Shown: in pieces, positions 22,901-35,987 of the stretch
Layout: each line of letters starts with the position of its first letter
Position numbering within the stretch: the stretch's first letter is position 1
Origin: Lycium barbarum
Taxonomy: Eukaryota; Streptophyta; Magnoliopsida; Solanales; Solanaceae
Direction: 5' to 3'
Assembly (NCBI RefSeq): GCF_019175385.1
Contig: NC_083339.1
Span: 31,773,637 to 31,837,636, forward strand
DNA length: 64,000 nt
Notes under the pieces: generated by a model
Databases searched by the model: none
Seen by the model: only the letters and a program-made list of their open reading frames with translations
Told to the model about the DNA's origin: nothing
Made by a program: the position numbers and the translations under genes

Positions 22901-24322
22901 GTCTTACGCTAAAACTTGTCAGGGCTCTTGTTGGTACCCGCACCATCTTGCTTGCATTTGCATCATCTTTGACATTAACCTTCTAAATACTCTTATGAAT
23001 GTATATACATAAGATATACTAAAATATACATAGTATATACATAATTTGCTACTTCATTTTTTGTTATATTTCGCATGTTTGAACTCGTTTATTGTTCGTA
23101 TACTAACCCTTTCCTTTTCGTTTCATGCATGACATCTCGCATACGAGTCCAAGCGACTCGTCATCTCCCGCATTCGGTGTTGGGCTAAAACCCAACGCAA
23201 TTTCTCTTTCAAGTCAGCCAACCTACAGCCAAACAAGGAAATAAAATTTGGGCCAAAGCCCAATCAATGTCAACAGCAAACAGACAGCCACAGCAGTCCA
23301 AAATGACTGGGCCATAACCCAACAGTAGCTTAGTTACAGCAGTCATAAAAATGGGCTGGAGCCCATTTAACTTCTTCACTCTTCTATTTTTATCCTTGTG
23401 CATTTAATTTGTGTTGTGTGACTAACACTTTTGTTTATTAATCTAGATGAACTTTAGCAAATTAGTGGAGTTTAATTTAATAATGGGTAGTAATTTAAGG
23501 AAAGCTAATAATAATCAATTCCACAGAGTTTCATTTTCTTCTTTTTATATTATTAGAATCATTTATGGTATCCATAATATTTACTTTTTTAGAATAATTG
23601 ATCTTCAATAGCGCAAATTTATATTCATTTGAGTTAAAAGAATCAAGATTTGCTCTTACTATCTTATAAATTTAAAACATTACATATTTGACACTAATGC
23701 TAACTCATTTGAGAAATAAAAAAGGCAAACTAGTTTAACGGATAACTCTTTCACTTTAGCTCTTTTTCAACGCTTCAAACGTATATTTGTTAAAACAATC
23801 CTTACATATATATATATATATTAAACTATTAGTCTTTATATGAAACTTTTAAAAACTTATTTAACATTAATCTTACAATAACTCTTTTAATTTGTGAGTC
23901 GGCATAATTCACTTTTCTTCAAATACATATAAACATCACATGTCCTGTTTCTTTTAGTTTATTTTAACTAAACTACGTTTTACTTTAAATATCTTTAAGA
24001 ATACTTATAAGATATTTTCTTAAACATTTAAACATTACATTTACACTTAGCCTAATTAAATTTTAGTCCGGTCGGTTAACCGTTGTTAATGGGTCTTAAA
24101 GGGTGCCTAATACCTTCCCTTTAGACTAATTGAACCCTTACCTAGAATATTAAGTTTCGCAGACCTTAAACAGAGTTAACTTTAAACATAACTTTAATAA
24201 ACTTTAGGTTTCCTAATTCACCATAAATAATTAGGTGGCGACTCCTTAACACAAAATAAACATAAACAGGAATCACCAATGTGTTGTATTCTACTTTAAC
24301 CCGGTTAAAATGGAGTATGACA
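19970..24322 (+). repeat. 3' LTR of the Ogre-like LARD
   Basis: 4,353 bp, TG..CA, nearly identical to the 5' LTR. It carries about 40 bp near 21311-21350 that the 5' copy lacks. The target duplication GGTGG follows, and then LINE ORF1 resumes. Confidence 0.92.
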
Positions 24323-25687
24323 GGTGGTCTCCTTGAATCTGTAACTATGGAGATTATGGATTAGGAGAATAATAAGATTAGGGATGTGTAGTATTGCAGA
24401 AAGTGCAAATTACAAGGTCATAATAAGGAGGGTTGTAGAATATTGCATTCAGAACTAAAAAGTATTCACAATTGTGAGAATGAGAAAGTGGATGAACAGC
24501 AAAATAGAGAGGTTATCCTGAAAACTGATGGGAGTGCATGGAATAAGGTTAGACATGATAAATATTTAACTAGGGGAACAGTGTTTGGGAATGCTATTAA
24601 ATTTAATCCTGTCAAAGATAATTGAATGATGGCAAAGTAGAAAAGTCCAAAAAATTCCAATGATTCAAGTGTTAGTAAGGAGGGGTTGGGATCAGCAGTT
24701 GCTATGCAAAACAAATTTGTTATTTTGGTCAATGAAGAAGAGATGACAGAAAGAGAAGATGCAGAAAATGTTGTAAAAGATGATGATATGATGGAGAAAG
24801 TGGAGTAGAAGGTTATAGAAGACAGCACAGTTGATGTTCAGGACTGTGGTGGTCAAGATACAGTGATTGCTTGTGATACGGACAAGATGAAAACTCATGA
24901 AGGAGGAAAAGTTATGGCGGAGGAGTTGTTGAATACTACTTCATCTGAAGGTGAAATAGTTTCATCCCCTTCCTCTAAATGGGGTGATAGAGTGGAAAAT
25001 GAATTAAAGGATGGTGAAGATGATGAAAAGGAATTGTATAAGGAGGTTATCCAGAAGGAGAGTGATTTAGAGCATGATATGGGAAGTCTTTCACATGATG
25101 TCCTTCAAAATTTGGATCAAGATGGTAAAATTGTTGATACAGTAATGTCTCCTCAACAGATTCCTGTTGAAGATCAATCACAGGAGAAGGTAGATGTCAT
25201 TACATCAGCACAATGGTATCCTACAAAAACTGCAGAGGGTATGTTAGTGGAGTCTATTCCATCTATAGAAGGAATCGAAACTAGTCAAAGTGGTGGGAAG
25301 GTGTCTTTAGTGAAGAAGAGTTCTCCTATGATAAGTTTACGTGATATGGTTTCACATAATCTTGTAGTTGATCACAGTAGTCCTTTGAAGGAAAACATTG
25401 ATGATAATGTGATTAAAGATAGGGATGATCCAGGTCATGAGTTATCTCCTAATTATGTGGAGATTCCAGATATATCAAAGAAGTTTTCACCCAATAAGGG
25501 GTTGTCACATAATGTGGAAGTGGAAAAGGAAGTTGTAGTCAATGAATAGGGACAAGGAAGTACTGAAGATGAAAGTCAAAAAGCAGTTGGTGTTTCTCCA
25601 AAATAAGTCACTACTAAGGGTCAGAAAAAGAGTGTCAAGACTGTACCATTAGACAAACAACAACCTACTAGGGTGTTGCCAAAGAAA
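24323..25687 (+). pseudogene. LINE ORF1, middle part (CCHC zinc knuckle and linker)
   Basis: The frame resumes after the LARD with LLESVTMEIMD, then a CCHC knuckle YCRKCKLQGHNKEGCRI (CX2CX4HX4C, about 24390-24440), as in plant LINE ORF1. A long acidic linker follows; its largest open piece is 24863-25549, with many Glu, Asp and Ser (EDDEKELYKEV, DISKKFSPNKGLS). Stops at about 24361, 24388, 24623 and 25547 interrupt a single frame. It ends VLPKK at the target site of chromovirus A (AGAAA, 25683-25687). The 228-codon piece is not an independent gene. Confidence 0.85.
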
Positions 25688-25745
25688 TATCACGACCCAA
25701 GCCAATGAGTCATGACGAGTGTCTGATCCCTAATGACCAGAAACC

Positions 25746-26938
25746 GAGAAAATAGCCAAATGAACCCCCAACGTTTGACCGAAATCCTAATTACACACCA
25801 TATCTTTGCGGGGGTCCTATTATCCCCATGAGTATTTTAAAAGTGGAATATATTGCTCCCTAAATGCTGAGGTGTCAAAGAGAGTGTATTCACTCTCTCT
25901 TAGAGAGTGAGAGACAAAAATAGTTTAATAAAATTTTATTTTTAAAAATATTTTTGTTTAATATTAATTTTCTGATTTCTTTAATTCTTTTTTTTTTTCA
26001 TTTTCTCTCTCTTATTTCTTCTTCTCTTTAATAGGTCATCGGATTTAGGTTGCCAGAATTTTTTTCCAGCGAACTCCATTTTTCTCATAATAACAAATAA
26101 AATCGAAATAAGAAAATTCAGAATTGTAGTGTTCAGAATAATCAAAACCCAAAAAAATCCAAGTGCAAACTTTATCTTGTAAACATCTCCTTGAATTGGC
26201 TCCATCAATGGCGTTAATTCGCCTACTGAGTTCTCCATCTCTATTTTCCTCCTCCACCACCTAATCACCCACTTTATTTCCCCTCCACCATCAACCTACA
26301 AGTCCCATTTTATTATCCCCTTCCGCCATTCTTTTCATACTCCTTTCTCCCCATTGCTCCCAATCAAACCCCAAAGACCCTACCTTTACTTCTCTCACTA
26401 CTCTTCATCCTCCCAATCTCCAGAAACTCAACAAGACGTAGAAGAACAATCAAAAAATGAAAGTTTGAAAACAAGAGTTCAGTGAAAAAAAAACGAATAG
26501 AAAAAAGGGTTGGATTGAAATGGATGATTAGAGGGATGAATTTTTTGGGGTATTTCTTGGTGGGTTGGGGCTGAAATGGTGGTGTCGGTGGGTGGTGTTA
26601 CAGCGGAATAAGGTGGAAGAGAAAGGAAAGAAACAGAATTTTAAAAAATAGAATAATAAATAAATAAATAAATAAGGGAAAGAATAAGAAAAAATGAAAA
26701 ATAAATGTTTTAATTGAAATTAACACGTGTCAGGGGCGTGTGCACTTCACCAGCCATCACATATGTGGGTGTGGCTTTTTAAGGGTGAGTATATTGCATA
26801 TGGGACTGCCACATCAACAAAAAAGGGGCATTTTAATACTGAAAAAAACTGTCCAGGGGGATAATAGGACCAACGCAAAGGTTAGGTGTGTAGTTAGGAT
26901 TTTGGTCAAACGTTGGGGGGTATTTTAAGTATTTACTC
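25746..26938. mobile_element. Mutator-like element F in A's LTR, possibly with captured sequence
   Basis: It has inverted ends GAGAAAATAGCC / GAGTAAATACTT (right end read in reverse), then shared CCCCCAACGTTTGACC, AATCCTAA and GGTCCTATTATCCCC, about 95 bp in all. It is flanked by the direct repeat ACCAGAAACC at 25736-25745 and 26939-26948, found once in the intact LTR context of A in mutated form. No transposase. The interior (about 26020-26620) is less A/T-rich and has a minus-strand 95-codon frame with a hydrophobic stretch (FALGFFWVLIILNTTILNFL). That could be a captured host fragment as in Pack-MULEs, but I do not recognise it. Confidence 0.88.
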
Positions 26939-27005
26939 ACCAGAAACCCCTACACTTGCTTAACTATCACATAACAACAGGGTGGCCCATATCTGACTCA
27001 TATCC

Positions 27006-27008
<3 letters not shown>

Positions 27009-27098
<90 letters not shown>
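27009..27098. repeat. (AT)n(GT)n microsatellite in A's 3' LTR
   Basis: About 50 bp of TA repeats followed by about 38 bp of TG repeats. The matching site in the other LTR (59177-59225) has the order TG then TA and different lengths. Confidence 0.95.
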
Positions 27099-27099
<1 letters not shown>

Positions 27100-28573
27100 A
27101 AAAGTACTGAAATAGCAGTGCAAGCCGACTAGGCCGCTATATATGCTGTATACAAAAGAATAGGAGCCGACAAAGCTACATCACATCTAACTATACACAA
27201 CTGTCTACAGACCTCTAAAAAGTGCAAAGCTGTAGAAAGGATCGGGACAGGGCCCCGCCATACCCATATATACATATACATCTCAAAAATGGCATACCAA
27301 AATGAACTACAACTTCAAACCAAGTGGAGTGCGCTGACTATAGCTGAATGAAGGTCCTACTGAGCTAGACCGTCTGTCTGTCTACCTGTACCTATGGGCA
27401 TGAATGCAACCCCCCGAGCAATAGGGAAGTCAGTATGAATAATGTACCGAGTATATACACAAGAATAGCAAGTACATAGAAGTCATGAGAGACATCTGAA
27501 ACATGAAAGCTAATCTCAATATCTGAATGCATCTGTGGCTAACATCTGAGAATATCTACAAAACTTTGTATAACTAGAACTGCCTCGAAGGGTGTATAAT
27601 ATGCATAGATCATAATATAACTGATAGTGCTATGGAACGTACAGCCCGATCCATATATCATATAATAGTGCCGAGGAACGTACGACCTGATCCATATATA
27701 ATATAATAGTTCCGAGAAACGTACGGCCCGATCCATTTATAATAGCACCGAGGAACGTACGGCCCGATCCACATATAATATAATATAATATACGCGTATA
27801 TAGCGCCTTCTAGTCAAGGGTTAATATGCATATGTATAACAAATGCAATGGATAAGTATAATGAATACTAGAAGTCTCGGAGTGACATAAGGTCGTACCA
27901 CCTCCGATGGACATCTTTTGAGCTAACATCATCAATAAATGAAATCTCATGTCACGACCCAACTAGGGGCCGCGACGGGTACCCGAGGCTGACCACCGAG
28001 CACCTCTTATTTCCTCGCTTATTATAGTCATTTACGCTCCTTTATCATTCATGATTGTATGAAAATCATTTTTGGGTGGAGAACATAATTAGTCTATATA
28101 TATATATATATAAATGCCTCATTAGGCCATCAAAATAATATATATGATGTATACATGCATGCTGTAGTAGGCTTGTGAGACCATCTAACCCACTCTACGC
28201 ATCTACGAGCCTCTACTGACATACTATACATGTAGACTGAACAAGACTCCGTCATGCCCAAAATATACATATGTACCAAAAGAATAATCATAAGCACCTC
28301 CGAACAATGGAGTGCTTTCAATCAGCTGACAGCTCCTAAGAATCCGGATCGAGCTCGCCCCCCTGTCTACCTGTGGGCATGAACACAACGTCCAAAGAAA
28401 ACGGACGTCAGTACGAATGTTGTACTGAGTATGAGAGGCATGAAAAAAAACAACACATCAAGAAAGTAAAGGAGGCATCAAGTATGGAGCAACTGTACCT
28501 GACTGGGAATCATATGAAAAGTAATGCATGTTGACTTACTTTTATGCTTATCATCATCTCATGTATGCATATC

Positions 28574-28677
<104 letters not shown>

Positions 28678-29069
28678 AAACTGCCCGACCATATAGGTGC
28701 GGTGTGATAATCAGTAACATTAGCCCGCGTCCAGGGTACCATTTCATGCCGCCCACTAGTGGTGTCTGCCCATGCCAACTGGTCATGGTGTATCGTATAG
28801 CTGCCCGCTTTCACGGTGACTGCCCGGCCAACTAGGCCCGGTGTGATGCAATCATGACATGCTCATCATAAAATATTTATAATGATATGCTTATCAAAAT
28901 ATACTTATCATCATACATGCACAAGGACTCTAGAACAACTGCATTCTATCTAGGTGACGTAAGGTGGTGAACCCTCGATTCCATTATGAGCATTTATGAA
29001 CATTCTGCCTGACCTTGAAGGGATTAGGATATAAGGTGGGTGTATACAAGGAACAACATCATTTACTTT

Positions 29070-29689
29070 TGATACAATATTCAAAACGAAAATGAAGAAA
29101 AAAGGACAAGAAAATAAAGGATAGATAATTTGACACAACTAAAGACCCAAATTAGCAACCAAAGTTCTTAAATTAACTTGACCTCTAATTTAGAAACTAA
29201 AGAGCACCAAACTCTTAGGATGACCAATAGGGATTTGATACCCTAATAACCAATCCTCTTACAAGATTTACAATCTCTAGCTTAGCAAGCTCTCAACACT
29301 CAAAAAGAGTTTACAATTTCAAGATATCAATATTCAAAGTAGTCTAAGTCTTCTAAATGAAGAAACTACTATTTATACTAAGGCTCAAAAGAAGACAACC
29401 ACACTATTACACTTTTACCCTTAATGAAGTAAGGGCCTTGTTTGGGTGTCTTCTTTTGGGAACAAAGCTTGAATTTGCAAATCTTCAAGTAATAGCCACA
29501 TTGCAAGTATGACCATTTTCAACCCTCTTCTCCAAACCATCCTCCCATGCTATCATGAACACTTGAAATCCCCGGGAAGGTGCTAGAGTGTATTCAAGTA
29601 TGTCCCTCATCATGAACAATGCTTGCATAGCTTGAAGTTCCCTCGCTTGGCTCCTTGTAAAAGGTCTTGATGCCACTCGAATTGTATCA
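29070..29689 (-). repeat. 3' LTR of element C
   Basis: 620 bp. The last 68 or so codons of the gag-pol frame and its stop (29485) lie inside this LTR, so U3 is partly coding. Confidence 0.95.
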
Positions 29690-32600
29690 TTCTCCCCTTC
29701 TTGAAGAGAATTTTTCCTCAAATTTAAGGGATCATCATCTTGCACCACCATAGGAGAGAGATCACACACATTGAAGGTGTTATGAACTTGGTATTCGGGT
29801 GGAAGATCAATTTTGTATGCATTATCATTGATTCGTTCAAGTACTTCAAATGGACCATCTCCTCTAGGCATCAACTTGGTCTTTCTTTTGTTGGGAAACC
29901 TCTCTTTTCGGAAATGTACCCAAACCCAATCACCCGGTTCAAGCACAACTCGTTTGCGACCCTTGTTTGCTCTCTTGGCCGTTTCTTGATTCTTTTTCTC
30001 AAGGTGAAGCCTCACCTTCTCATGCAACTTCTTCATGGCCTCGGCTCGTTTGTTGCCATCTAAACTCAACACAACATCTTGAGATAAAAGGGTTAGATCT
30101 AAAGGGGTTAGGGGGTTAAAACCATAAACCACTTCAAAAGGTGACATGCCAATAGTGCTATGAATGACTCTATTGTAAGCAAATTCAACCAAAGGCAATC
30201 GATCTTCCCAAGATGCTAATTTTCCTTTAACCATGGCCCTAAGCATAGAACCCAAGGTCCTATTGACAACTTCGGTTTGGCCATCGGTTTGTGGGTGACA
30301 AGAGGTAGAAAACAACAATTTAGTACCAAGTCGTCCCCACAATTCTTTCCAAAAGTGGCTAAGGAATTTTGGATCCCTATCGCTCACAATGGTTTTGGGA
30401 ATACCATGCAAATTTACCACATGTTCAACAAACAAAGAGGCAACATGAGGAGCATCATCAACTTTATGACAAGCAATGAAATGAGCCATTTTAGAAAATC
30501 GATCAACCACAACAAAGATGCTATCTTTACCCCTTTTGGTTCTAGGCAAACCCAACACAAAATCCATCAAAATATCAACCCAAGGTTGTTGAGGGGTGGA
30601 GAGAGGGGTATACAAACCATGGGGAAGGAGTCTAGACTTGGCGCCGCGACATTCAATGCATTGGCCACAAATCTTAGCCACATCCCTCCGCATATGAGGC
30701 CAATAAAATTGCTCCTCAAGAATCCCCAAAGTCTTATCAATCCCAAAATGTCCCATCAATCCCCCATTGTGTGCCTCCCTCACAAATAATTCCCTCCAAG
30801 AGCTCATGGGCACACACAAACGCTTGTTTTTTAACAAGAAACCATCAAACCTAGAATAGGGAGTAGAAGACCTATCCCTAATCCACCTCTCCCTTTCCCA
30901 CTCTTCGCAATCTAGAAAGATTTTGGCAAAGACGGGGTCCTCGGGATACAATGTCTTCAAGCTTTCAAAACCCATCAATTTGGAAGACAAGGTATTAATC
31001 AATACATGTTTCCTTGATAGGGCATCCGCCACTACATTCTCCTTTCCCTTTTTGTATTGGATGACATAAGGAAAGGTTTCGAGGAATTCAACCCATTTAG
31101 CATGCCTTTTGTTCAACTTTCCTTGGGCCTTGAGATGTTTTAAGGACTCATGGTCGGTCCTAATCACAAACTCTTTAGGCCACAAGTAGTGTTGCCAATT
31201 ACCCAAAGCTCTAATCAAAGCATACAATTCAAGATCATAGGTGGAGTAGTTCAACGTCGCACCCTTAAGTTTTTCACTAAAATAGGCAATGGGTTTTTGG
31301 TCTTGCATCAAAACGACACCAATACCTACTTTGCTAGCATCACATTCAATTTCAAAGATTTTGTCAAAATCGGGTAATTGCAACAACGGTGTGGAGCTAA
31401 GCATTTGTTTTAGAGTTTCAAAAGTCTTTGCTTGCTCCACACCCCAAGAAAAAGGTTTATCCTTTCGGATTACCTCAGTTAAAGGAGCGGCTATGGTACT
31501 AAACCCCTTAACAAACCTCCTATAAAAACTAGCCAATCCATGAAAACTTCTAATATCACCAATGGATTTAGGAATTGGCCAATTCTTAATAGCGTCTATT
31601 TTGTATTCATCAACCTCACCGCCCCTTGAACTCACAACAAAACCCAAGAAAACAACTTCATCAACACAAAAAGAGCATTTAGCAACATTAGCATAAAGTT
31701 GTTCTTGTCTAAGCACTTCAAACACACATTTCAAGTGAAAAACATGCTCATCCATGGTTTTACTATACACCAAAATATCATCAAAGGAAACAACCACGAA
31801 TTTGCCAAAAAAAGGTTTCATGACATGATTCATCAAACGTATGAAAGTACTAGGAGCGTTAGTGAGACCAAAAGGCATCACCAACCATTCATATAGACCA
31901 AACTTGGTCTTGAATGCGGTTTTCCACTCATCTTCGGGTTTCATCCGGATTTGATGATACCCACTCCTAAGATCTACCTTAGAGAATATGCATGAACCAT
32001 TCAACTCATCAAGCATGTCATCAAGACGAGGTATGGGATGGCGATACTTTACCGTTATCTTGTTGATGGCTCGACAATCAACATACATGCGCCATGATCC
32101 ATCTTTCTTTGGCACCAAGATCACGGGCACGGCACAAGGACTCATACTTTCTCGCACAACTCCCTTTTCAAGGAGCTCATCCACTTGCCTTTGAAGCTCC
32201 TTAGTGTTATCCGGGTTGGCTCTATAAGCCGGTTTGTTTGGCAATTGAGACCCCGGGACAAAGTCAATTTGGTGTTCAATTCCCTGCAAGGGTGGTAACC
32301 CCTTTGGGAGTTCCGTTGGGAACACATCATCAAATTCCTGCAAAAGAGAAGAAATAGAGCTAGGAAAAGAAGGGGTTAGTTCATTAGTGTGCAATGCATA
32401 GTCCCTATGCATGAGGAGAATCACCGGTTGACGCTCCCCCAATTCCTCCCTAATTTCCCTACAATTCGCCAAAATTGACACCTTGGTTTTTCCTCTAAGC
32501 TCTCCTTTCTTTCCACTCACCTCTTGAGAACTACTCTCATCGACTCCCTCGTCCCCCACATTCTTCTTTTGCAATGCACCATGACCCTTCTCCTTTAACT

Positions 32601-34539
32601 CCCTCATTTTGTTATAGATCTCACCCACTTGGGAGGGGGTCATGGGATTCAAGACATGTTTGACACCATTGTGGACAAGGGTGTATTGGTTAGTTCTCCC
32701 ATTATGGTTGACGGACCTATCATATTTCCATGGTCGGCCAAGTAGAAGATGACACGCTTGCATGGGAACAACATCACATAACACCTCATCATGATACTTC
32801 CCTACCACGAATTTGATGATAGCTTGCCTAGTCACCTTCAATTCACCACATTCATTGAGCCATTGAAGTTTGTAAGGGTTTTCATGGCGGGTGGTGGGAA
32901 GTTTCAAGAAATCAACAAGGGTGGTACTAGTAACATTGGCACAACTCCCACTATCAATGATCATGATGCTAGTGTTTTGGTTAATGATGCACTTGGAATG
33001 GAAGAGATTTTCCCGTTGACTTGGGTCATCCATTGCTTTGCTTATCATGGTCCTTCGCACCATATAGAGAGGTACAATAGGCTCATCATCACCTTCAACA
33101 CCATCCCCTTCACTATCATGATGTTCATTCTCATGATTGCCCTCATCATCCCCTTCCTCACATTCTTCCTCATCCTCACTATAAGTGTCTGTCAAAATAA
33201 ACGCTCTACGATTAGGGCACTCGCTTGCTCTATGTCCGAAGCCATGACATTTAAAGCATTGAATAGGAGTTTTAGTACCTCCTTCTTTTGGAGCAAACTT
33301 TGGAGGTTGCTTGTCAACTTGCTTCTCAACTTGAGAATTCTTCACAAATGGTTTCTTGGCTTCTTTCAAGGGGCCCTTATTCTTTTGCCAATTGGAGGAG
33401 GAAGTTCCTCGTTCTTTGTTATTGTTCCATGAACTCACATAGCCCCATGACTTATTGATTTTGTCTTCCTTGAGACCCTCCTCTATTTCAATAGCCGCTT
33501 GAAGGGTCTCTTCAATGCTCCTATAGTTGTGGAGTCTCATTTGGGAGACAATGTCACTATTTAACCCGGCTCGGAACCGAGTCATAGCATTTAACTCATC
33601 CTCGTCAAAGTCAATTCTCATCTTGACAAGTTGGAACTCATCATAGTATTCTTCCACACTCTTTTTGTTTTGCCTTAAGGTATACACCTTCTTGAGTTGT
33701 TCTTGCTTGTAGCGTTCGGTGACATACTTACGCCGCATGGCCTCCTTCAACTCATCCCAAGTAGGTATGGGTGGGAGTCCAATAATTCTTCTTGCTTTCA
33801 CTTGAGTTTCCCACCATGTAGAGGCATACCCTTCGAATTGAGCAATGGCGTAAGACGCCTTTTTCACCTCGGACATGTCATTCGTCAAGAAGATTCTATC
33901 ACAATGCATCACCCAATCAAGGAATGTATCGGAATCACTACTTCCCTTGAAGGTTGGGAGAGTAACATTGATAGAATTGAGACTCGTGTCTCGCCCTCCT
34001 CCATAACCGTTATTCCCATTAAAATCTCCATCATCGTCATAACCTTGATGGTCACGACCTTGGTACCCTTCACGAGCTTGGTAACCTCTTTGCCTACCTA
34101 TGTGAGGGTTTGGACCATGCCTTCCACCCCTTCCCCGATAACCTCCTTGTGCTTGCCCTCGTGGCCTCCAACCTTGGTCACCATAACGTTCGTGCTCAAG
34201 TATAGCTTCCTCTATCTCTTCCTCATTTGGTTGTTGGATGTTTGGACGGTTTTGGGGTGGCATTGGTTCATTTGGGTGTGGGTCATTTAGGGGTGGGTCA
34301 TTTGGATGTGGGTCATTTGGAGTTTGATCTTGTTGGGGTGGGTTGTTCTGTTGGCCTATGGGAATGTTGTTTGGTGGGGTGAGAGTCGTGTTTTGGGGAG
34401 TGGGGTTATATAGATGATGGAAGGTGCCGGGTGACAATGTAAGTGAAGTGCTTCGAGTAGCTCCACTTGTGCCACCTTGGTATTGCACACGGGGCGAATA
34501 CGAGACCTCCCTACTACCTCCTTCAATTGCTCCCGCCAA
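29485..34539 (-). CDS. Gag-Pol polyprotein of gypsy element C (1,684 aa, intact)
   Basis: This single open frame makes the capsid, protease, reverse transcriptase, RNase H and integrase of a Ty3/gypsy element. In order: a Pro/Asn/Gln-rich start and Arg/Gly-rich stretch (to ~185); gag core ([13 protein letters not shown] ~200); CCHC knuckle [14 protein letters not shown] (~425-440); protease [12 protein letters not shown] (~530); RT with [30 protein letters not shown] and SFDDILVYS (~918); RNase [12 protein letters not shown] (~1065); integrase HHCC finger (~1255-1295); integrase core with catalytic Asp in DFVLGLP, Asp in VSDRDPKF and Glu in [10 protein letters not shown] (~1323-1422); then [12 protein letters not shown] and a tail without a chromodomain. 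All catalytic residues I looked for are present. The C-terminus runs into the 3' LTR. The start Met follows a ~1.45-kb leader. The gypsy lineage was not resolved. Confidence 0.95.
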   Translation of the reverse strand: MAGAIEGGSREVSYSPRVQYQGGTSGATRSTSLTLSPGTFHHLYNPTPQNTTLTPPNNIPIGQQNNPPQQDQTPNDPHPNDPPLNDPHPNEPMPPQNRPNIQQPNEEEIEEAILEHERYGDQGWRPRGQAQGGYRGRGGRHGPNPHIGRQRGYQAREGYQGRDHQGYDDDGDFNGNNGYGGGRDTSLNSINVTLPTFKGSSDSDTFLDWVMHCDRIFLTNDMSEVKKASYAIAQFEGYASTWWETQVKARRIIGLPPIPTWDELKEAMRRKYVTERYKQEQLKKVYTLRQNKKSVEEYYDEFQLVKMRIDFDEDELNAMTRFRAGLNSDIVSQMRLHNYRSIEETLQAAIEIEEGLKEDKINKSWGYVSSWNNNKERGTSSSNWQKNKGPLKEAKKPFVKNSQVEKQVDKQPPKFAPKEGGTKTPIQCFKCHGFGHRASECPNRRAFILTDTYSEDEEECEEGDDEGNHENEHHDSEGDGVEGDDEPIVPLYMVRRTMISKAMDDPSQRENLFHSKCIINQNTSIMIIDSGSCANVTSTTLVDFLKLPTTRHENPYKLQWLNECGELKVTRQAIIKFVVGKYHDEVLCDVVPMQACHLLLGRPWKYDRSVNHNGRTNQYTLVHNGVKHVLNPMTPSQVGEIYNKMRELKEKGHGALQKKNVGDEGVDESSSQEVSGKKGELRGKTKVSILANCREIREELGERQPVILLMHRDYALHTNELTPSFPSSISSLLQEFDDVFPTELPKGLPPLQGIEHQIDFVPGSQLPNKPAYRANPDNTKELQRQVDELLEKGVVRESMSPCAVPVILVPKKDGSWRMYVDCRAINKITVKYRHPIPRLDDMLDELNGSCIFSKVDLRSGYHQIRMKPEDEWKTAFKTKFGLYEWLVMPFGLTNAPSTFIRLMNHVMKPFFGKFVVVSFDDILVYSKTMDEHVFHLKCVFEVLRQEQLYANVAKCSFCVDEVVFLGFVVSSRGGEVDEYKIDAIKNWPIPKSIGDIRSFHGLASFYRRFVKGFSTIAAPLTEVIRKDKPFSWGVEQAKTFETLKQMLSSTPLLQLPDFDKIFEIECDASKVGIGVVLMQDQKPIAYFSEKLKGATLNYSTYDLELYALIRALGNWQHYLWPKEFVIRTDHESLKHLKAQGKLNKRHAKWVEFLETFPYVIQYKKGKENVVADALSRKHVLINTLSSKLMGFESLKTLYPEDPVFAKIFLDCEEWERERWIRDRSSTPYSRFDGFLLKNKRLCVPMSSWRELFVREAHNGGLMGHFGIDKTLGILEEQFYWPHMRRDVAKICGQCIECRGAKSRLLPHGLYTPLSTPQQPWVDILMDFVLGLPRTKRGKDSIFVVVDRFSKMAHFIACHKVDDAPHVASLFVEHVVNLHGIPKTIVSDRDPKFLSHFWKELWGRLGTKLLFSTSCHPQTDGQTEVVNRTLGSMLRAMVKGKLASWEDRLPLVEFAYNRVIHSTIGMSPFEVVYGFNPLTPLDLTLLSQDVVLSLDGNKRAEAMKKLHEKVRLHLEKKNQETAKRANKGRKRVVLEPGDWVWVHFRKERFPNKRKTKLMPRGDGPFEVLERINDNAYKIDLPPEYQVHNTFNVCDLSPMVVQDDDPLNLRKNSLQEGENDTIRVASRPFTRSQARELQAMQALFMMRDILEYTLAPSRGFQVFMIAWEDGLEKRVENGHTCNVAIT
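29690..29702 (-). other. Polypurine tract of element C
   Basis: Read on the minus strand, AAGAAGGGGAGAA directly precedes the 3' LTR. It lies inside the gag-pol coding frame. Confidence 0.8.
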
Positions 34540-35973
34540 AGATTGTGTGCTTGTTAATGCCGACTAGTCACAAGGGTTCAAATTCTACTCTTGGTCGGAA
34601 TAGATTCTTGTTAGACTAAGAAAGATGGACGACTCAATTCAATCTAACGGACTTGAACCAAGGAATTAACAACGAAGCAAAAACAAAGAAAAGCACGAAA
34701 GAATTGGCACGAAAGAAATGTGGATACAAGAACTAGCAAACACAAGTAGGAACAACTACTAAATGGCTACTAGTTGAGAGACACAAGAAAATGGAATGCT
34801 AAAAATCGGAAATAAATAAAATTTCGGCCCTGGGTTGGTGATAATTTGAAAACACGGTCTTGAAGCCCCAATTGATCCAAGGTATCAATTTGAAGTAACT
34901 AAAATTTAAAAATTTCTATACTTTTTTTTTTTGTTCCCTACCAAAGGATTAGGGACACAAACAAGACCATCAACTAAGGGATCAAGATTTTTTTTTTTTT
35001 TTGAGAAATGGAAGTGGGATGAAATGAAATTTGGAATTGAAAATGTACCTCAAATTCACGGATTGGTTGTGGAACTTATACGGTCCGTATATAATTCACG
35101 GACCGTAAAAGGTGTCCATAGAATAGGAACAGAAACTCAATAATTTGGTACCAGATTTACGACCAAAATCTACGGGTCGTAAAATTTTTACGGTCCATAT
35201 TTTCCCACCGTAGATCACTTCTAGAATGTAACGTTTGGGGTCTCCAATTTTACGAACCAAATTATACGGGTCGTAAAATTATTACGATCCGTATTTTTCC
35301 ACCGTAGATCACTTACAGAAAGTAACTTTTGGACCTCCAATTTTACGGACCAAATTATACGGACCGTAAAATTTATACGGTCCGTATGTGGGACCGTATA
35401 GTGGCTTCAGTGATTTCGTATAGCACGTGATTTCTTGGATCTTGGGCTGGGTTTGTTGACTTTTTTTGACACAATGGACCCACTCAACCTAGGATCATTC
35501 CATTTGGGGCTGAAAAACACTTTTCCAAAACTTGGGTATAAACTTTTGGATCTAACTTTCCTTTTGAGTCTTCTTCCCCACTTGAATCTATGAAGATAGC
35601 TCAAGAACACATGAACATTCAAATTTCTAGCTACCTTCAAATCAACTCATTTTACCCCCAAATTTCGGATTTAAGCTCCCTTAACCTTGTAGAACAAAGC
35701 TCAATGGTTATCAACTCCCAATTTCGTCACAAATCAAAACCCACCAAGTTGTTCTTCAATTTTTTTCTAAAGCTTCAACCCAACAATGGTTGATTCTTCA
35801 ATATTGACCCGAATGACACGAAATTTGAAGATTTGAAACCCTAACGTACTAAGGAACAAGAATCTAACAACAAAACAAACACAAAAGTTTTGGGGTTTTT
35901 GGTGGAAAATTTCCAGAATTTGTTTTTTAGCAACAAACCCTAGGCTAGATTTGATAGAACAAATCTTATCCAA
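34540..35973 (-). other. Leader of element C
   Basis: Untranslated region between primer site and gag start. It has no long coding frame on the minus strand, and the short frames seen are not conserved types. It contains the ACGG-type repeat cluster described separately. Confidence 0.7.
35070..35402 (-). repeat. Tandem units with TACGGTCCGTA palindromes in the leader of C
   Basis: Units of about 94 bp (marker ACCGTAGATCACTT at 35207 and 35301) carry perfect or near-perfect palindromes: TACGGTCCGTA, ACGGACCGT, TACGGGTCGTA, TACGATCCGTA. At least ten half-sites or palindromes occur in about 330 bp. The same palindrome is found in the LTRs of B and D. Confidence 0.85.
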
Positions 35974-35985
35974 GCTCTGATACCA
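35974..35985 (-). other. Primer binding site of element C (initiator Met tRNA)
   Basis: On the minus strand, TGGTATCAGAGC begins two bases after the 5' LTR. This is the standard complement of the 3' end of plant initiator Met-tRNA. Confidence 0.93.
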
Positions 35986-35987
35986 AT

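Larger units (their letters stand above)
11217..24322 (+). mobile_element. Ogre/Tat-like LARD: giant-LTR non-coding retrotransposon
   Basis: Two direct repeats of about 4.3 kb (11217-15526 and 19970-24322), both TG..CA (TGTTGACACCCAATTTTGTC ... TATGACA), enclose a 4.44-kb interior. The flanking duplication GGTGG is perfect (11212-11216, 24323-24327). The primer site after the 5' LTR is TGGCGACTCTGCTGGGGAC, the kind reported for Ogre elements (tRNA-Arg). A purine-rich tract GAAGAGGGGC precedes the 3' LTR. No gag, protease, RT or integrase frame was found, so it must have moved with enzymes from elsewhere. Non-coding interiors with multi-kb LTRs define LARDs. About a dozen substitutions per first 900 bp of LTR (by eye) suggest a recent insertion. 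Confidence 0.92.

Noticed and set aside
24863..25549. 228-codon open frame as a separate host gene
   Set aside because: It is in the same frame and direction as the LINE ORF1 knuckle upstream and the ORF1 end beyond chromovirus A; its acidic low-complexity make-up fits the ORF1 linker.
32791..33432. 213-codon and 197-codon plus-strand frames in 32791-34290
   Set aside because: They are antisense shadows of the intact gag-pol frame of C and show no domain of their own.
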